Of a DNA stretch of 64,000 bases, positions 1 through 9,282 are shown in pieces. Made by a program: the position numbers and the translations under genes. The notes beneath the pieces were generated by a model. It saw nothing but the letters and a program-made list of their open reading frames with translations, did not search any database and was not told where the DNA came from. This stretch comes from JAHZKN01 sp965250205 (lineage in GTDB: Bacteria > Pseudomonadota > Alphaproteobacteria > Rhizobiales > Hyphomicrobiaceae), in assembly GCA_965250205.1 (NCBI GenBank), contig CBDFNK010000013.1, positions 1 to 64,000 of the forward strand, read 5' to 3'. Numbering within the stretch: the first letter of the stretch is position 1; every line of letters starts with the position of its first letter.

Positions 1-16
1 CACTGTCGAGGAGTGA

Positions 17-420
17 ATGATGGGACACAAAACAGAACGCCACCAGGAAGCTGCAGAGCGTGCGGTGAAGGACATCCGTCGCAAGACGCGCAAGCGGTAT
101 TCATCTGAAGAGAAGATACGGATTGTGCTCGCCGGATTACGTGGTGAGGACAGCATTGCTGAACTGTGCCGCGTCATCGCGGAGCGATGCTTCGCATCGA
201 CGAGGGCATAGCGCAGAGCCTTTATTACAAATGGTCGAAGGAGTTTCTGGAAGCTGGCAAGAAGCGTTTATCCGGTGATACTGCGCGGCAGGCGACGTCC
301 GACGAGGTTAAGGACCTGCGCCGTGAGATGAGCGACCTCAAGGAGGCGCTGGCTGAGACCCTACTTGATAACCGACTGCTTAAAAAAAGCAGGATCGGGG
401 ATGGGGGCGACCACGAATGA
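17..420 (+). pseudogene. IS3-family transposase OrfA, disrupted
   Basis: This encodes the HTH protein that binds the element ends. The first frame gives a basic start followed by RYSSEEKIRIVLAGLRGEDS, typical of this OrfA. It loses frame after AELCR. The protein resumes in another frame with GIAQSLYYKWSKEFLEAGKK and a leucine-rich coiled end (LKEALAETLLDNRLLKKS). The break is a 28-bp insertion at 173-200 carrying a perfect hairpin (stem 185-190/194-199). Without it the reading would be continuous. I read this as a pseudogene, not as programmed frameshifting, because the shift sits inside the HTH and coincides with inserted sequence. Confidence 0.85.
173..200 (+). repeat. Mini-palindrome insertion 1 in the IS3 element
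   Basis: This is 28 bp of extra sequence between codons that normally read CR-REGIAQS in this OrfA. It contains the perfect hairpin CGATGC-TTC-GCATCG (185-199). Its reverse complement has the AAGC-centred layout seen in the other four insertions. The net gain of about 26 bp shifts the frame. Confidence 0.7.
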
Positions 421-428
421 GATACTCC

Positions 429-465
429 ATTGCCCGGCAGGCAAGCCTAGCGCCGCCGAGAGGGG
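429..465 (+). repeat. Mini-palindrome insertion 2 in the IS3 element
   Basis: This is about 37 bp placed directly after the first four codons of OrfB (MRYS), before the expected ASEKLEIIRIVEQ. It contains GGCAAGCCTAGCGCCGCCG, which matches the reverse complement of the insertion at 1219-1253 at 18 of 19 positions. Nested short stems (AGGC-AA-GCCT, GGC/GCC) are visible. Confidence 0.75.
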
Positions 466-1155
466 GCATCTGAAAAACTTGAGATCATTCGTATTGTTGA
501 GCAATCACATCTGCCCGCCAAACGGACCTTGGACACGCTCGGGATTCCGCGAACCACGTTCTATCGTTGGTACGACCGCTACCTTACTGGCGGCATCAAA
601 GCCCTTAAAGACCGCTCACCAAGGCCCCCACGGGTCTGGAACCGCATTCCCGATGATGTTCGAGAGCGGATTGTTGGCTTGGCCCTGGAGCAACCCGAGC
701 TGTCACCACGCGAGTTGGCGGTACTGTTCACCGATACGCAAAGTTACTTCGTATCCGAAGCCTCAGTATATCGATTGCTTAAGGCACATGACCTCATCAC
801 AAGCCCTGCTTTTGTTGTCATAAAGACAGACAGCGAGTTCAAGGATAAAACCACAGCCAGCAATCAGATGTGGCAGACCGATTTTACCTACCTAAAAGTC
901 ATCGGCTGGGGCTGGTTCTATCTGTCGACGATCCTCGATGACTTCTCGCGCTACATCGTTGCCTGGAAGCTGTGCACGACCATGAAGGCAGGCGATGTCA
1001 CCGATACGCTTGAGATGGCACTGGCCTTGCAGGCATCAGGTTGCGACCAGGTCAGTGTCCGCCACCGACCACGGTCGCTGTCTGATAATGGCGCCAGTTA
1101 CATCTCTGGGGATCTGGCCAAATGGCTCGATGAAAATGGCATGGATCACGTTCGT

Positions 1156-1185
1156 CGTGTCGGAGACGCGCTTCCAGCACGATGT
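1156..1185 (-). repeat. Mini-palindrome insertion 3 in the IS3 element
   Basis: About 30 bp replaces one Gly codon between DHVR and APYHPQTQGK, so the frame is kept. Outer arms CGTG/CACG and inner arms GGA/TCC can pair. The reverse complement carries the GGAAGCG core resembling the other copies. Confidence 0.6.
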
Positions 1186-1218
1186 GCCCCCTACCATCCG
1201 CAGACGCAGGGCAAGATC

Positions 1219-1253
1219 CCTTACGGCGGCGCTACGCTTGCCTAACGGCAGTG
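1219..1253 (-). repeat. Mini-palindrome insertion 4 in the IS3 element
   Basis: This is 35 bp between QTQGKI and ERWHQTLK, shifting the frame. Read on the minus strand it contains GGCAAGCGTAGCGCCGCCG, one mismatch from the copy at 429-465. The same element is therefore present in both orientations. Confidence 0.75.
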
Positions 1254-1367
1254 GAGCGATGGCATCAAACCTTGAAGAACCGCATCCTGCTCGAAAACTA
1301 TTTTCTTCCCGGAGACCTAAAGGCTCAAATCGGAAGGTTCGTCACCCACTACAATCACCACAGATAT

Positions 1368-1405
1368 CCGCTGGCCGGCAAGCGCTGCGGTGCAGCGCTG
1401 AGAGG
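1368..1405 (+). repeat. Mini-palindrome insertion 5 in the IS3 element
   Basis: This is 38 bp between HYNHHRY and HESLNNVTPADVY, shifting the frame. It contains a perfect 8-bp stem with a 3-base loop, AGCGCTGC-GGT-GCAGCGCT (1381-1399), and ends GCTGAGAGG. The copy at 429 has the comparable ending GCCGAGAGG. Confidence 0.72.
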
Positions 1406-1614
1406 CACGAGAGCTTGAATAACGTCACGCCCGCAGATGTTTACTTCGGGCGCAGCCAAACCATTCTACTGCAACGAGAAAGGATCAAACGTAAAACACT
1501 CGAACAACGGCGCTTACAATACCGCAAGGCGGCCGCTTAATCTAACCAAACAGATGAGCCCGATACTCCGTTAAATCAGGCGCCAATCTGTTCCAATTTA
1601 TATGACGGGGGACA

Positions 1615-2226
1615 GGCATCGACTTCTCAGGTTGGCTGCATGCCGATGGCTATGCAGGCTTTGAGGAGCTTTATCGGCGCGGCGACATCAAAGAGGTGGC
1701 TTGTCTCGCCCATATCAGGCGGAAGTTCTTTGACATCCACGTTGCACAAGGCTCGGATATTGCCAAGCAAGCATTGGAACGCATCGCAGCACTGTATCAA
1801 GTCGAAGCTTCCATTCGTGGCAAGCCGCCCGACCGACGTAAATTCGCCAGACAAGAACCGGCGGCACCGCTCATCGACGACCTTGAAACTTGGCTGCATG
1901 CCCAGCTGACACAGATCTCAGGCAAGTCAGCCTTGGCCGGTGCAATCCGCTATGGCCTGACGCGTCTCAAACGGCTGCGGCCCTATCTCGGAGATGGCCG
2001 TCTCAGCATCGACAACAACGCCGCCGAACGCGGCATGCGCAGCATAGCGATTGGGCGTAAGAACTACCTGTTCATGGGCTCGGACCGGGGCGGAAAATCT
2101 GCTGCCATTGCCTACGCGCTGATCGAAACCGCCAAGCTCAACGGCGTCGATCCCCAAGCCTGGCTGAGCGACGTTTTCACCCGCATCGACGACCTGCTGC
2201 CCTGGCGGTATGCTCAGAAAAGCTGA
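1615..2226 (+). pseudogene. IS66-family transposase, C-terminal fragment
   Basis: An open frame without a proper start runs from the IS3 border. It begins with the WLHADGYAGFEELYRRGDI region of IS66 TnpC and continues through VACLAHIRRKFFDIH and YLGDGRLSIDNNAAERGMRS to the conserved IGRKNYLFMGSDRGGKSAA near the C terminus. Only about the last 200 residues of a protein of about 520 remain. TnpA, TnpB and the N-terminal half are missing, so this is a relic joined to the IS3 element. Confidence 0.88.
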
Positions 2227-2385
2227 GCCGATGCAGACGGCGGACGCTCACCGATGAATTACATTGCCTTAGTGCAAAGTGAAAGTTATGTATTCTTTTG
2301 GTGAACAACGCTCGGAGATAGAGGATTTTTATCCTCGTTTAGGGGACGTAGGCTGCCCTTTGGTGATTCAAGGAAAATTGACAAC

Positions 2386-4396
2386 ATGGAGAAACGTGAA
2401 TTTCGCTGGGACCTGCAAGGACTACGTGCTGTTTCAATCTTGTTGGTCTTCCGTATTTCACTTAAATGAAAACATTGTCAGTGCTGGCTTCTTCGGCGTC
2501 GATGTTTTCTTTGTCATCTCAGGCTTTGTGATCACTAGCCTATTGTTGCGTGAACTTTATGCATCTAACAGCATTGATGTTCTGAACTTCTATTCCCGGC
2601 GCGCCAAGCGATTGCTGCCTAATGCTTCACTAGTCTTGTTTGTAACGCTTGTGGCGGGCATGTTTATTTTGCCCAACAGCGAGGCTGTTAACCTATCGCG
2701 TGATGTTATTGCAGCGGCCGTATATCTCGCTAACTTTCATTTTGCAGATAACAAGGTTGACTATTTCAGTTCAACACAAGCCCTCAGTGCCGTGGTGCAC
2801 TATTGGTCGCTGAGTATCGAAGAACAATTCTATATTGCCTGGCCGCTCATTATGCTTGCTGTCGCCACATATTTTAAACGACCGATGCACCGTAGAGCAA
2901 TTGCCGTTATTCTCACATTTATCATTATTTGTTCCTTTTCTTTATGTTTGTTGGCCGTGCGTACCAATCAACCTCTTGCATTCTTCCATACAGGAACGCG
3001 GGTTTGGGAATTGGCAGCTGGAGCATCGCTCGCAATCTATGCACCACAGCTAGGAAATTTTTTTTGCACGCATTCGTGAGTCCGTTGCCGCAATTGGCTT
3101 TACGATGATTTTGGCCTCAAGCTTTATGTTTTCAGAATTGAGCGTTCATCCTGGCTTGCCGACCTTAATACCAATAATCGGTACGGTGTTACTTATTGGT
3201 TCAGGAATCGGATCGGACAACCATGGCGGCACTTATGTTGGCAAAGCTCTGTCTAGCAGACCGATGGTATGGATTGGTGACCGGTCTTACAGTTTTTACT
3301 TGTGGCATTGGCCGGTCATCTTGTTTGCAAAATCTTTTCTTGCCAACGAAGTGGTCTTGGGTGCCGGTAACTGTCTTACTCACTTTAGTATTAGGAGAAG
3401 CTGCGTTTCGCTACGTTGAGACGCCACTTCGCCGGCACAATTGGGTTAGCGGCGTATCCTTGCTCCGTCTTTCACCGGCAGTAGGGCTGGTTATGATCAT
3501 CTGCGTATCTGCTTATGCCTCTTCGTGGGCAGCCGAGTACTTTATATCGGAGAAGCAGCTTTTCTGGCAGGGCAAGGTAAGGCAGTCCATGCTTGATGAT
3601 GGGGGTGTTCCCTACCGCGTTGGCTGCCATCGCGGCGACGAAGAGGATCAACCTGAGTGCGCATTTGTTCACAAGCAATCCAAAAAGACTGTGGTGCTAT
3701 TTGGGGACAGTCATGGCAGCCCACTGGTTTCCCGCCGTTGCAAAGGCTGCCAAGATTGATGGTTGGAAACTGAATAGTTGGTCAATGTCCTCCTGCCCCT
3801 CTGCCAGAATCCGGCTTTGGAATCCGCACAAACGAGCACTATACAAGTCATGCGATAAATGGCGTAACATGTTATTCGAGCGGCTGCGGGGATTTACTCG
3901 TCCGGCCTTAGTCATCTTATCAAACTCAAATGGATATGGTGGCGCGTGGGTGGCGGCACCAGATGGAAATGGCGGTATAAGCAATCAGGCTGCAAAGGAA
4001 GAATTTGAACGCGGCTTAACGCAAACAGTTAGCATGCTGCTAGAGATGAATCATAAAGTGGTAATCATTCGTGACACGCCGCTTGCCAAACCAACCTACA
4101 GAGACTGTGTTTCAAACTATGGGGATGCTTCACGCTGTGAACGTCCACGCAGCAAGGCCATCAATCAAAATAAGGTTGAAAAACGGGTCGCAAGTAAATT
4201 TGCGACAGTGGGTGTTATCGATGTAAATGATCAAATATGTGGTCCAAATACCTGTCCCGTTGTTAAGAACGGAGACGTCATTTACCGCGACGACAGTCAT
4301 CTAACGATAAAGTTTAGCGAGACCTTATATGAGTCAGTATTGGTTGTTTTGCGGCGAACAGATCTAGCTTTCACTGATGCAGCAGCGCAAAAGTAA
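2386..4396 (+). pseudogene. OafA-type membrane O-acyltransferase with SGNH domain, frameshifted
   Basis: The intact family adds acetyl groups to LPS or other surface sugars. Here the start (MEKREFRWDLQGLRAVSILL) is at 2386. The frame then changes near 2450. The acyltransferase-3 core follows (GFFGVDVFFVISGFVITSLL, SRRAKRLLPN, VHYWSLSIEEQFYIAWPL). Further frame changes lie at about 3060 (a run of eight T), 3365 (an extra C) and 3715 (an extra G, in FGDSH). The C-terminal SGNH part includes the GDSH nucleophile region and the late DDSHLT motif. Each later break fits a single added base. It is a pseudogene unless the reads are wrong. Confidence 0.85.
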
Positions 4397-4435
4397 TAAA
4401 GATAAAGGTTTCGGATATACAAACCTTAGAACTTT

Positions 4436-4910
4436 ATCACAGCGCGCCAGCGCCAAAGATAGTCGCGCTCGCCCCGAACATAATGACCAGTCACTATTTT
4501 TGAAGTTGCCCAGACTGGTAATGGCACGACGGCCATACAAATTCCGGCCACATTGTGTCCAACCTTCTTGAAATCGAAGTCCAAGCTTTGAAAACCGTGA
4601 GGGCGCCGTTGTTTAGGCAAACTAGCCGGGTCGGCAGCCCAAACATTGAGCGTGATGGGGTCATCTGTAAGATCGGACAACCGGCATTCATTTTTGCGGT
4701 AGATAAGTGTATTGCCAACAACCTGGACAATGAACTTTGAAGGGTACAACTGCACTTTTTGATCTGGTGGGCTGATAGGCGAGCGCTTGCACTAGATTTT
4801 GTGCTTGAACGAAACAGTGTTCTTGCAGCTTTTCACCTTTTTTGTTGTGACACAGAAGTAGATCTTTGAGTGCACCTTCGATTGGCAGAACGCTCCATTG
4901 TGGAGGCTCC
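4436..4910. repeat. Tandem duplication, unit 1 (475 bp)
   Basis: This is the left copy of a direct repeat, beginning ATCACAGCGCGCCAGCG and ending at GTGGAGGCTCC. It differs from unit 2 at scattered bases and by a 6-bp insertion near 4450. The divergence suggests the duplication is not recent. Confidence 0.92.
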
Positions 4911-5379
4911 ATCACAGCGCGCCAGCGATAGTCGCGCTCGCCCCGAACATAATGACCAGTCACTATTTTTGAAATTTTCCAGACTGGTATGGACACGACG
5001 GCCATACAAATTTCCGGCCACATTGTATCCAACCTTCTTGAAATCGAAGTCCAAGCTTTGAAAACTGTAAGGACGCCAACGTTCCGGCAAACTAGCCGGG
5101 TCGGCAGCCCAAACATTGAGCGTGATGGAGCCATCTGCAAGATCGGACAACCGGCATTCATTTTTGCGGTAGATAAGTGTATTTCCAACAACCTGAACAA
5201 TGAATTTTGAAAGGTACAACTGCATTTTTTGATCTGGTGGTCGATAGGCGAGCGCTTGCACTAGATTTTGTGCTTGAACGAAACAGTGTTCTTGCGGCTT
5301 TTCACCTTTTTTGTTGTGACACAGAAGTAGATCTTTGAGTGCACCTTCGATTGGCAGAACGCTCCATTGTGGAGGCTCC
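4911..5379. repeat. Tandem duplication, unit 2 (469 bp)
   Basis: This is the right copy of the direct repeat and directly abuts unit 1. The unique N-terminal coding part of the minus-strand gene lies to its right. Unit 2 therefore continues the original N terminus, and unit 1 carries the original C terminus. Confidence 0.92.
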
Positions 5380-5480
5380 CCACTACCTTGTTTGGGCGAC
5401 AAAAATAGCCGTTGCAGCCGTGAAAATTGCAACAACAAACCAAGGTATTGTAGACTTGCATTGAATGTTGCTGCCCTGCC

Positions 5481-6794
5481 TCATTTCCGGTCGCGTCCTG
5501 TTGGCGGCGTTGGTGAAGGCTGCGCATCTCCAACGTTGGCATTAGTCGGCAGATTTTCTAGATAGTCACAAAAGCTTGCATAAATACGATTGCTTTCGAA
5601 ATATTTTTCATATGTCTGCAATGCCGACGTTCTTTTCGCGGCCATTCCGTCTTGATTCTGTAACATACTGCGAAGGCAGTCGGCTGCGCTTTTCGGATCG
5701 TTTTCGCGATAAAAGTATCCTATATCGTGGTCCCTAAGTAGGGTCCGCACCTGCCCCGTCAAACCGGTCATGATAGGTAGACCGGCACCAAGATATTCGC
5801 CGACCTTATTTGGGTAATGTCGTACAAAGTCTGACGTTGAAAGGTAAGGAATGGTGCCAAACTGACATCGACGCAACAGAACGTGAATCTCAGCAGCTGT
5901 ACGCCAGCCGGGAAATACGATGCAGGCTTGTCCACGCGCTAAGCTTCGCAGACGTTGATCAAAATCACCCTTGCCGCAAATCACCAATCTGAGTTTGCTT
6001 TTTTCTTCCTCTGATAGCTGTAGTACGGCATGTACGAGCGTCTCAATATCCAAACGCCGGCTTAGCGTACCAACAAAGCATCCGATCATGAACGGACTAT
6101 CTGTCGTGATACCCTGCTCATCCCAAAATATCTCAGCCTCGGAGAGGAGCTTGGTATCTGGCAATTGTGGGTTGATGGCTAAATGAAATGCTTGGTCAAG
6201 GGGTTTGCGGGGCCGATTTACGCTTGCCAGCGCCCAATCGACAAATTTATCAGTCACGCCCACTACAGCCGATGCACCGTGAACAATGCGACGTAGACAC
6301 CACCGCCAATAGGCAAGCAGCGGATAAGAAAATATCCGCTTCAGTCCAGTGGTTTGCTCAGCAACGACGTCTGGCCAAAGGTCGCGGAAATCAACAGCAA
6401 TCGGAATGTTGTGTTGATTTGCATATGTAACCGCGGCGTGGGCCAATTCAATTGTCGGGTAGCCACACAATATTACATCGGGAGCTGGTTGTTGAGGCGC
6501 TATCCGTGTGAATTCACGCGCATTCTCAATCTGGCTCACAATGCGGCTAACTGAAATGTTGCGCATATAAAGGCGCCCGTAGAGCAGGATGAGTTTATAA
6601 CCTTGGTCCAAGTCTCGAACTTCAGATCTATTTGCCCGTTGGTGTTTGCGTTGATGATTCACCGTTGCGTTCCACCAGGTAACGGTATGTCCGCGCTTAG
6701 CAAGATGCTCGGCTAGAATGCCCGTACGCAATAAGCGCGGTGTGCCAGAGTCAGTTGGGATCTCTTCACCAACATTTATCAACCAAATGCGCAT
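5481..6794 (-). CDS. Group 1 (GT4) glycosyltransferase
   Basis: The 437-residue protein should transfer a sugar from a nucleotide donor during surface-polysaccharide assembly in the cytoplasm. The N-terminal GT-B domain has a GTPRLLRTGILAEHLAKRGH acceptor loop. The C-terminal half shows FVGTLSRRLDIETLVHA, LVICGKGD and the donor-binding stretch PNKVGEYLGAGLPIMT. The pattern resembles WbuB-like GT4 enzymes. It is one of the few intact genes in the decayed left part. The substrate cannot be told from the sequence. Confidence 0.85.
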   Translation of the reverse strand: MRIWLINVGEEIPTDSGTPRLLRTGILAEHLAKRGHTVTWWNATVNHQRKHQRANRSEVRDLDQGYKLILLYGRLYMRNISVSRIVSQIENAREFTRIAPQQPAPDVILCGYPTIELAHAAVTYANQHNIPIAVDFRDLWPDVVAEQTTGLKRIFSYPLLAYWRWCLRRIVHGASAVVGVTDKFVDWALASVNRPRKPLDQAFHLAINPQLPDTKLLSEAEIFWDEQGITTDSPFMIGCFVGTLSRRLDIETLVHAVLQLSEEEKSKLRLVICGKGDFDQRLRSLARGQACIVFPGWRTAAEIHVLLRRCQFGTIPYLSTSDFVRHYPNKVGEYLGAGLPIMTGLTGQVRTLLRDHDIGYFYRENDPKSAADCLRSMLQNQDGMAAKRTSALQTYEKYFESNRIYASFCDYLENLPTNANVGDAQPSPTPPTGRDRK

Positions 6795-6822
6795 ACATTT
6801 ACCGTTCTATTTTGAAATCACG

Positions 6823-6955
6823 CTAGAGCGTCGCGCCTTTTCTTGTTTACAGTAAAGCTATCTGCGCGACGCTCTGTCTCATGACTCTATCCCATGATTG
6901 GCAATTCAAACTTATCTGCTCAAAGTCGCGTTCCAACTTTTTGCAGGTTGATCTA
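6823..6955 (-). repeat. Dispersed repeat family A, copy 1
   Basis: An intergenic element of about 130 bp in reverse orientation. Its left end is a hairpin with perfect 12-bp arms (AGAGCGTCGCGC / GCGCGACGCTCT). Its right end carries the reverse complement of TTTGAGCAGATAAGTT and of the GATCAACCTGC end. Four other copies lie at 11762, 13204, 16435 and 54922. Confidence 0.88.
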
Positions 6956-7001
6956 ATCGCTGCTAACCATTGCGGTCTCGTCTTTGCCGGACAACCCAGG
7001 A

Positions 7002-8386
7002 CTAGACACCGCTAGAATAAGTAAGACCACAGAGAACATAGCGGCTAGTAACCAGCTCTGCCACAATGAAATGTGTCACGCTGCAAATCAGCACCAACAT
7101 TGTAAAGGCAGCCACGATCGCTGGTTTACTGTGCTCTTCTGCATCGCGCATGGTGTAGTAAAGTGGCAACAAGAACATGGCCACATACAGAACGCCGACC
7201 ACGCCCATATCCAGCCAAAGCTGAAGCACCATATTGTGAGGGTGGGAATGCATTGTTGAGGTAAACTGCCCGTCTATAAAAAAATTTCCGTCCACGCGAA
7301 GGAAATCTCGGCCACGCCCAAATAAAATTTCATACCAAGAGCCATCAAGCACACGCAACGCAGTGCCATACCAAATTTCAACACGATCAAGAATGACATG
7401 GCGCTGGAACGGTACGATTGTCGGAGCGACTTGATACAGCAATACATAGAGCCAAGGTGCAAACGCTAGTAGCAAGGCAGTGCTCCAAAAAACCAATCGT
7501 ATCATTAGCCAGGGGTGAAAATACATCGCTGCATACACCGCAAGCGCCAACGGAAATCCAATTTGAACTGCATCGCTGGCAACATGGGTTATGGTGTTCG
7601 AAACGACATAATCCCCAGTTACGAAAAATGTTGCGGGCGTAGATACCGCTCAAAAGCAATAGCGAAAGCCCATATGTTCCACTTTTCTGGGTAGCTGGAG
7701 CTAAAAGCGCAAAGACGCAAATTACTTCCAAGTTGTGATTAATATCGATCACGTTACGTACCAGCCGACTGGCCGATTCTGGCGAGAGGACCTGCAACAA
7801 AAACGCATGATAGACCGTTGTAAGCAGCAGAACGATGAACCCAACGAGGAGGCCGGCAAGAAACAGTTGTGCGCACTGGTAAATTCTTGACCGACCTACG
7901 ACACGCACAAATATAGGCTGTCGCGCAGGTCATCATCGCGATGAGACCCTAGTAATTTTGCATTTGAGGCACTCAGCAGATAACCATCGAGACGGTGCGC
8001 TCTGAAATGTCAAATAGATCATAAACGGCACGACTAAGACAAACATCGGCTTTTTGAGCAGTTGCTTGACACTGTCCCTGGACGGCTGATGGACAGCGAT
8101 GTGCACCATGGCTGCAATACCTGCCAAGCCAATCAACCCCGGCATCGCCTTGACAGACACAGCACCAAAGCGACGGCGGAGCAAACGCGAGTGCAAAAAC
8201 ATAAATCTGACTGGCAAAAGTATGGAGATCACAAGATGGTGTCCACATTTGGCGCGTAAAGCACTGTGATAAGCCTTCATCGCCAAAAGAAAGTACGCGC
8301 TTTATCGACCTCATGGACGTTGGCATAGAAACCCCCACCAGATATTCAATTGCAATTGAGAAGCGCATAAATCTGGTTGCATCCAA
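7002..8386 (-). pseudogene. O-antigen polymerase/ligase (Wzy/WaaL-like), frameshifted
   Basis: Hydrophobic segments of a polytopic inner-membrane protein lie in several frames. An N-terminal part (AMPGLIGLAGIAAMVHIAV, FVLVVPFMIYLTFQSAPSRW) is followed by FLAGLLVGFIVLLLTTVYHA and VFALLAPATQKSGTYGLSLL. The last open part has GRGRDFLRVDGNFF and TMHSHPHNMVLQLWLDMGVV. The last motif is the conserved large periplasmic loop of O-antigen ligases and polymerases, where an HxxHN-like signature is usual. At least three frame changes are needed to join the parts. No intact polymerase, ligase or flippase is present elsewhere in the window. Confidence 0.8.
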
Positions 8387-8411
8387 TTAGTTAAAACCTG
8401 CGTCACAAATG

Positions 8412-9214
8412 TCATTGCACAACCTTATTAGAACCTGGTGGTGGAGAGGCATAAAGTGCACTTTTCCTTCGCGAGATTTGGGTGAGATCTTGTTCAGCAT
8501 TTCCTTGCACGCAGAATACCGTTGACTTACCCCACAATGCCGCTCCCTTGTTAAAAATGGCTAACACCGTGAACATAATAATCTTCAAATCCATAAAGAT
8601 TGTGCGGTGATCGACGTAGAACAAACCCGAGGCGACTTTTCCATGGGCGGATGAGCTGATTGTAAGTCAGATCGGGATCGCTGGCATCCTTTAGAATTTC
8701 ACCTTCGTCGGAAAATACGATTGAGGAAAGATCTGTAACACCGGGCTGTACGCTCAGCAGTCGCTGCTCCTCCGCTGTAAAAAGCGCGACACCACTTGGA
8801 ACATTCGGACGCGGACCCACTAGCGCCATGTCACCTTCGAAGCACATTCCACAACTGAGGAATTTCATCAATTTTATAGCGCCTGATGAAAAAGCCAATT
8901 TTGGTAACCCGGCCATCGCTCGCAGACGTTGAAGTGACCCCAGACACATCTGCGTCAATTGTCATTGAACGCAGTTTCACCATTGAGAATGGTTTCGCAT
9001 TTTGACCAATTCGCTTGGCAATATAGAAAGGCGAATGTCCATCCTGGTACCAAACTGCAACCATCGCAATAAGAAGAATAGGTGATAAAATCATCAGGCC
9101 TAATGTGGAGACAAGCACGTCCAATAGTCGAGAGACGTCGTATGCTGTTTTAGACCGATGTGGCATCACGTGTATTCCTGACGGCGTAAGCTTGTTCACC
9201 CAAGCTTTGTGCAA
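8412..9214 (-). pseudogene. Undecaprenyl-phosphate sugar phosphotransferase (bacterial sugar transferase), frameshifted
   Basis: This family starts lipid-linked sugar chains by moving a sugar phosphate to undecaprenyl phosphate. The N-terminal membrane hairpin (LVSTLGLMILSPILLIAMVA), FYIAKRIGQNAKPFSMVKLRSM and RRYKIDEIPQLWNVL are in one frame. EGDMALVGPRPNVP and the C-terminal core are in a second. YVDHRTIFMDLKIIMFTVLA and the tail are in a third. Frame changes fall near 8850 and 8630. An intact paralogue of the family lies at 18736-19317 and could take over the role. Confidence 0.85.
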
Positions 9215-9282
9215 CAGCGTTCACAGCCTGAGTGATCTAACAGTCGAGTTCATATAGAATGTAATTTAGATTGCAATTGGCG

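Larger units (their letters stand above)
417..1540 (+). pseudogene. IS3-family transposase OrfB (DDE integrase), disrupted
   Basis: This encodes the catalytic integrase. The HTH part (TLDTLGIPRTTFYRWYDRY), the rve domain with its first Asp (QMWQTDFTYLKVIGWGWFY), the second Asp (SLSDNGASY) and the third acidic region (ERWHQTLKNRILLENYFLPG) are all present, spread over three frames. Four insertions of 30-38 bp break it: after the start codon region (429-465), in DHVR/APYHPQ (1156-1185, in frame), in QGKI/ERWHQ (1219-1253) and in HHRY/HESLNN (1368-1405). Removing them restores the family's usual sequence, so the gene was intact before they arrived. Confidence 0.87.
1..1614 (+). mobile_element. 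IS3-family insertion sequence, degenerate
   Basis: The stretch encodes an OrfA (HTH) and an OrfB (DDE integrase) in the usual IS3 order. Both are recognisable along their full length but broken in several places. A likely right end lies near 1600-1614, where an A/T-rich stretch runs into GGGGGACA and IS66 coding similarity begins. The left end is not in view or only just in view. Five short palindromic insertions (173-200, 429-465, 1156-1185, 1219-1253, 1368-1405) explain the frame changes. The element is therefore inactive in cis. Confidence 0.85.
4426..5460 (-). pseudogene. Unrecognised membrane-anchored protein, internally duplicated and frameshifted
   Basis: On the minus strand a hydrophobic N-terminal segment (IPWFVVAIFTAATAIFVAQ) is followed, after a frame change, by a soluble part (PPQWSVLPIEGALKDLLLC ... 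GNTLIYRKNECRLSDLADGS ... FQSLDFDFKKVGYNVAG). About 470 bp of this part is present twice in tandem, joined in frame as DYRWRAVM-EPPQWSVLP. Both copies carry frame changes. I do not recognise the domain. Its place beside glycosyltransferase and polymerase genes suggests a surface-polysaccharide role, but that is only context. Confidence 0.55.

Noticed and set aside
17..1540. Reading the IS3 frame changes as programmed ribosomal frameshifts
   Set aside because: The changes coincide with added palindromic sequence inside conserved domains, and there are several per gene.
4436..5379. CRISPR-like or satellite repeat
   Set aside because: Only two long direct copies with coding content and no spacers.
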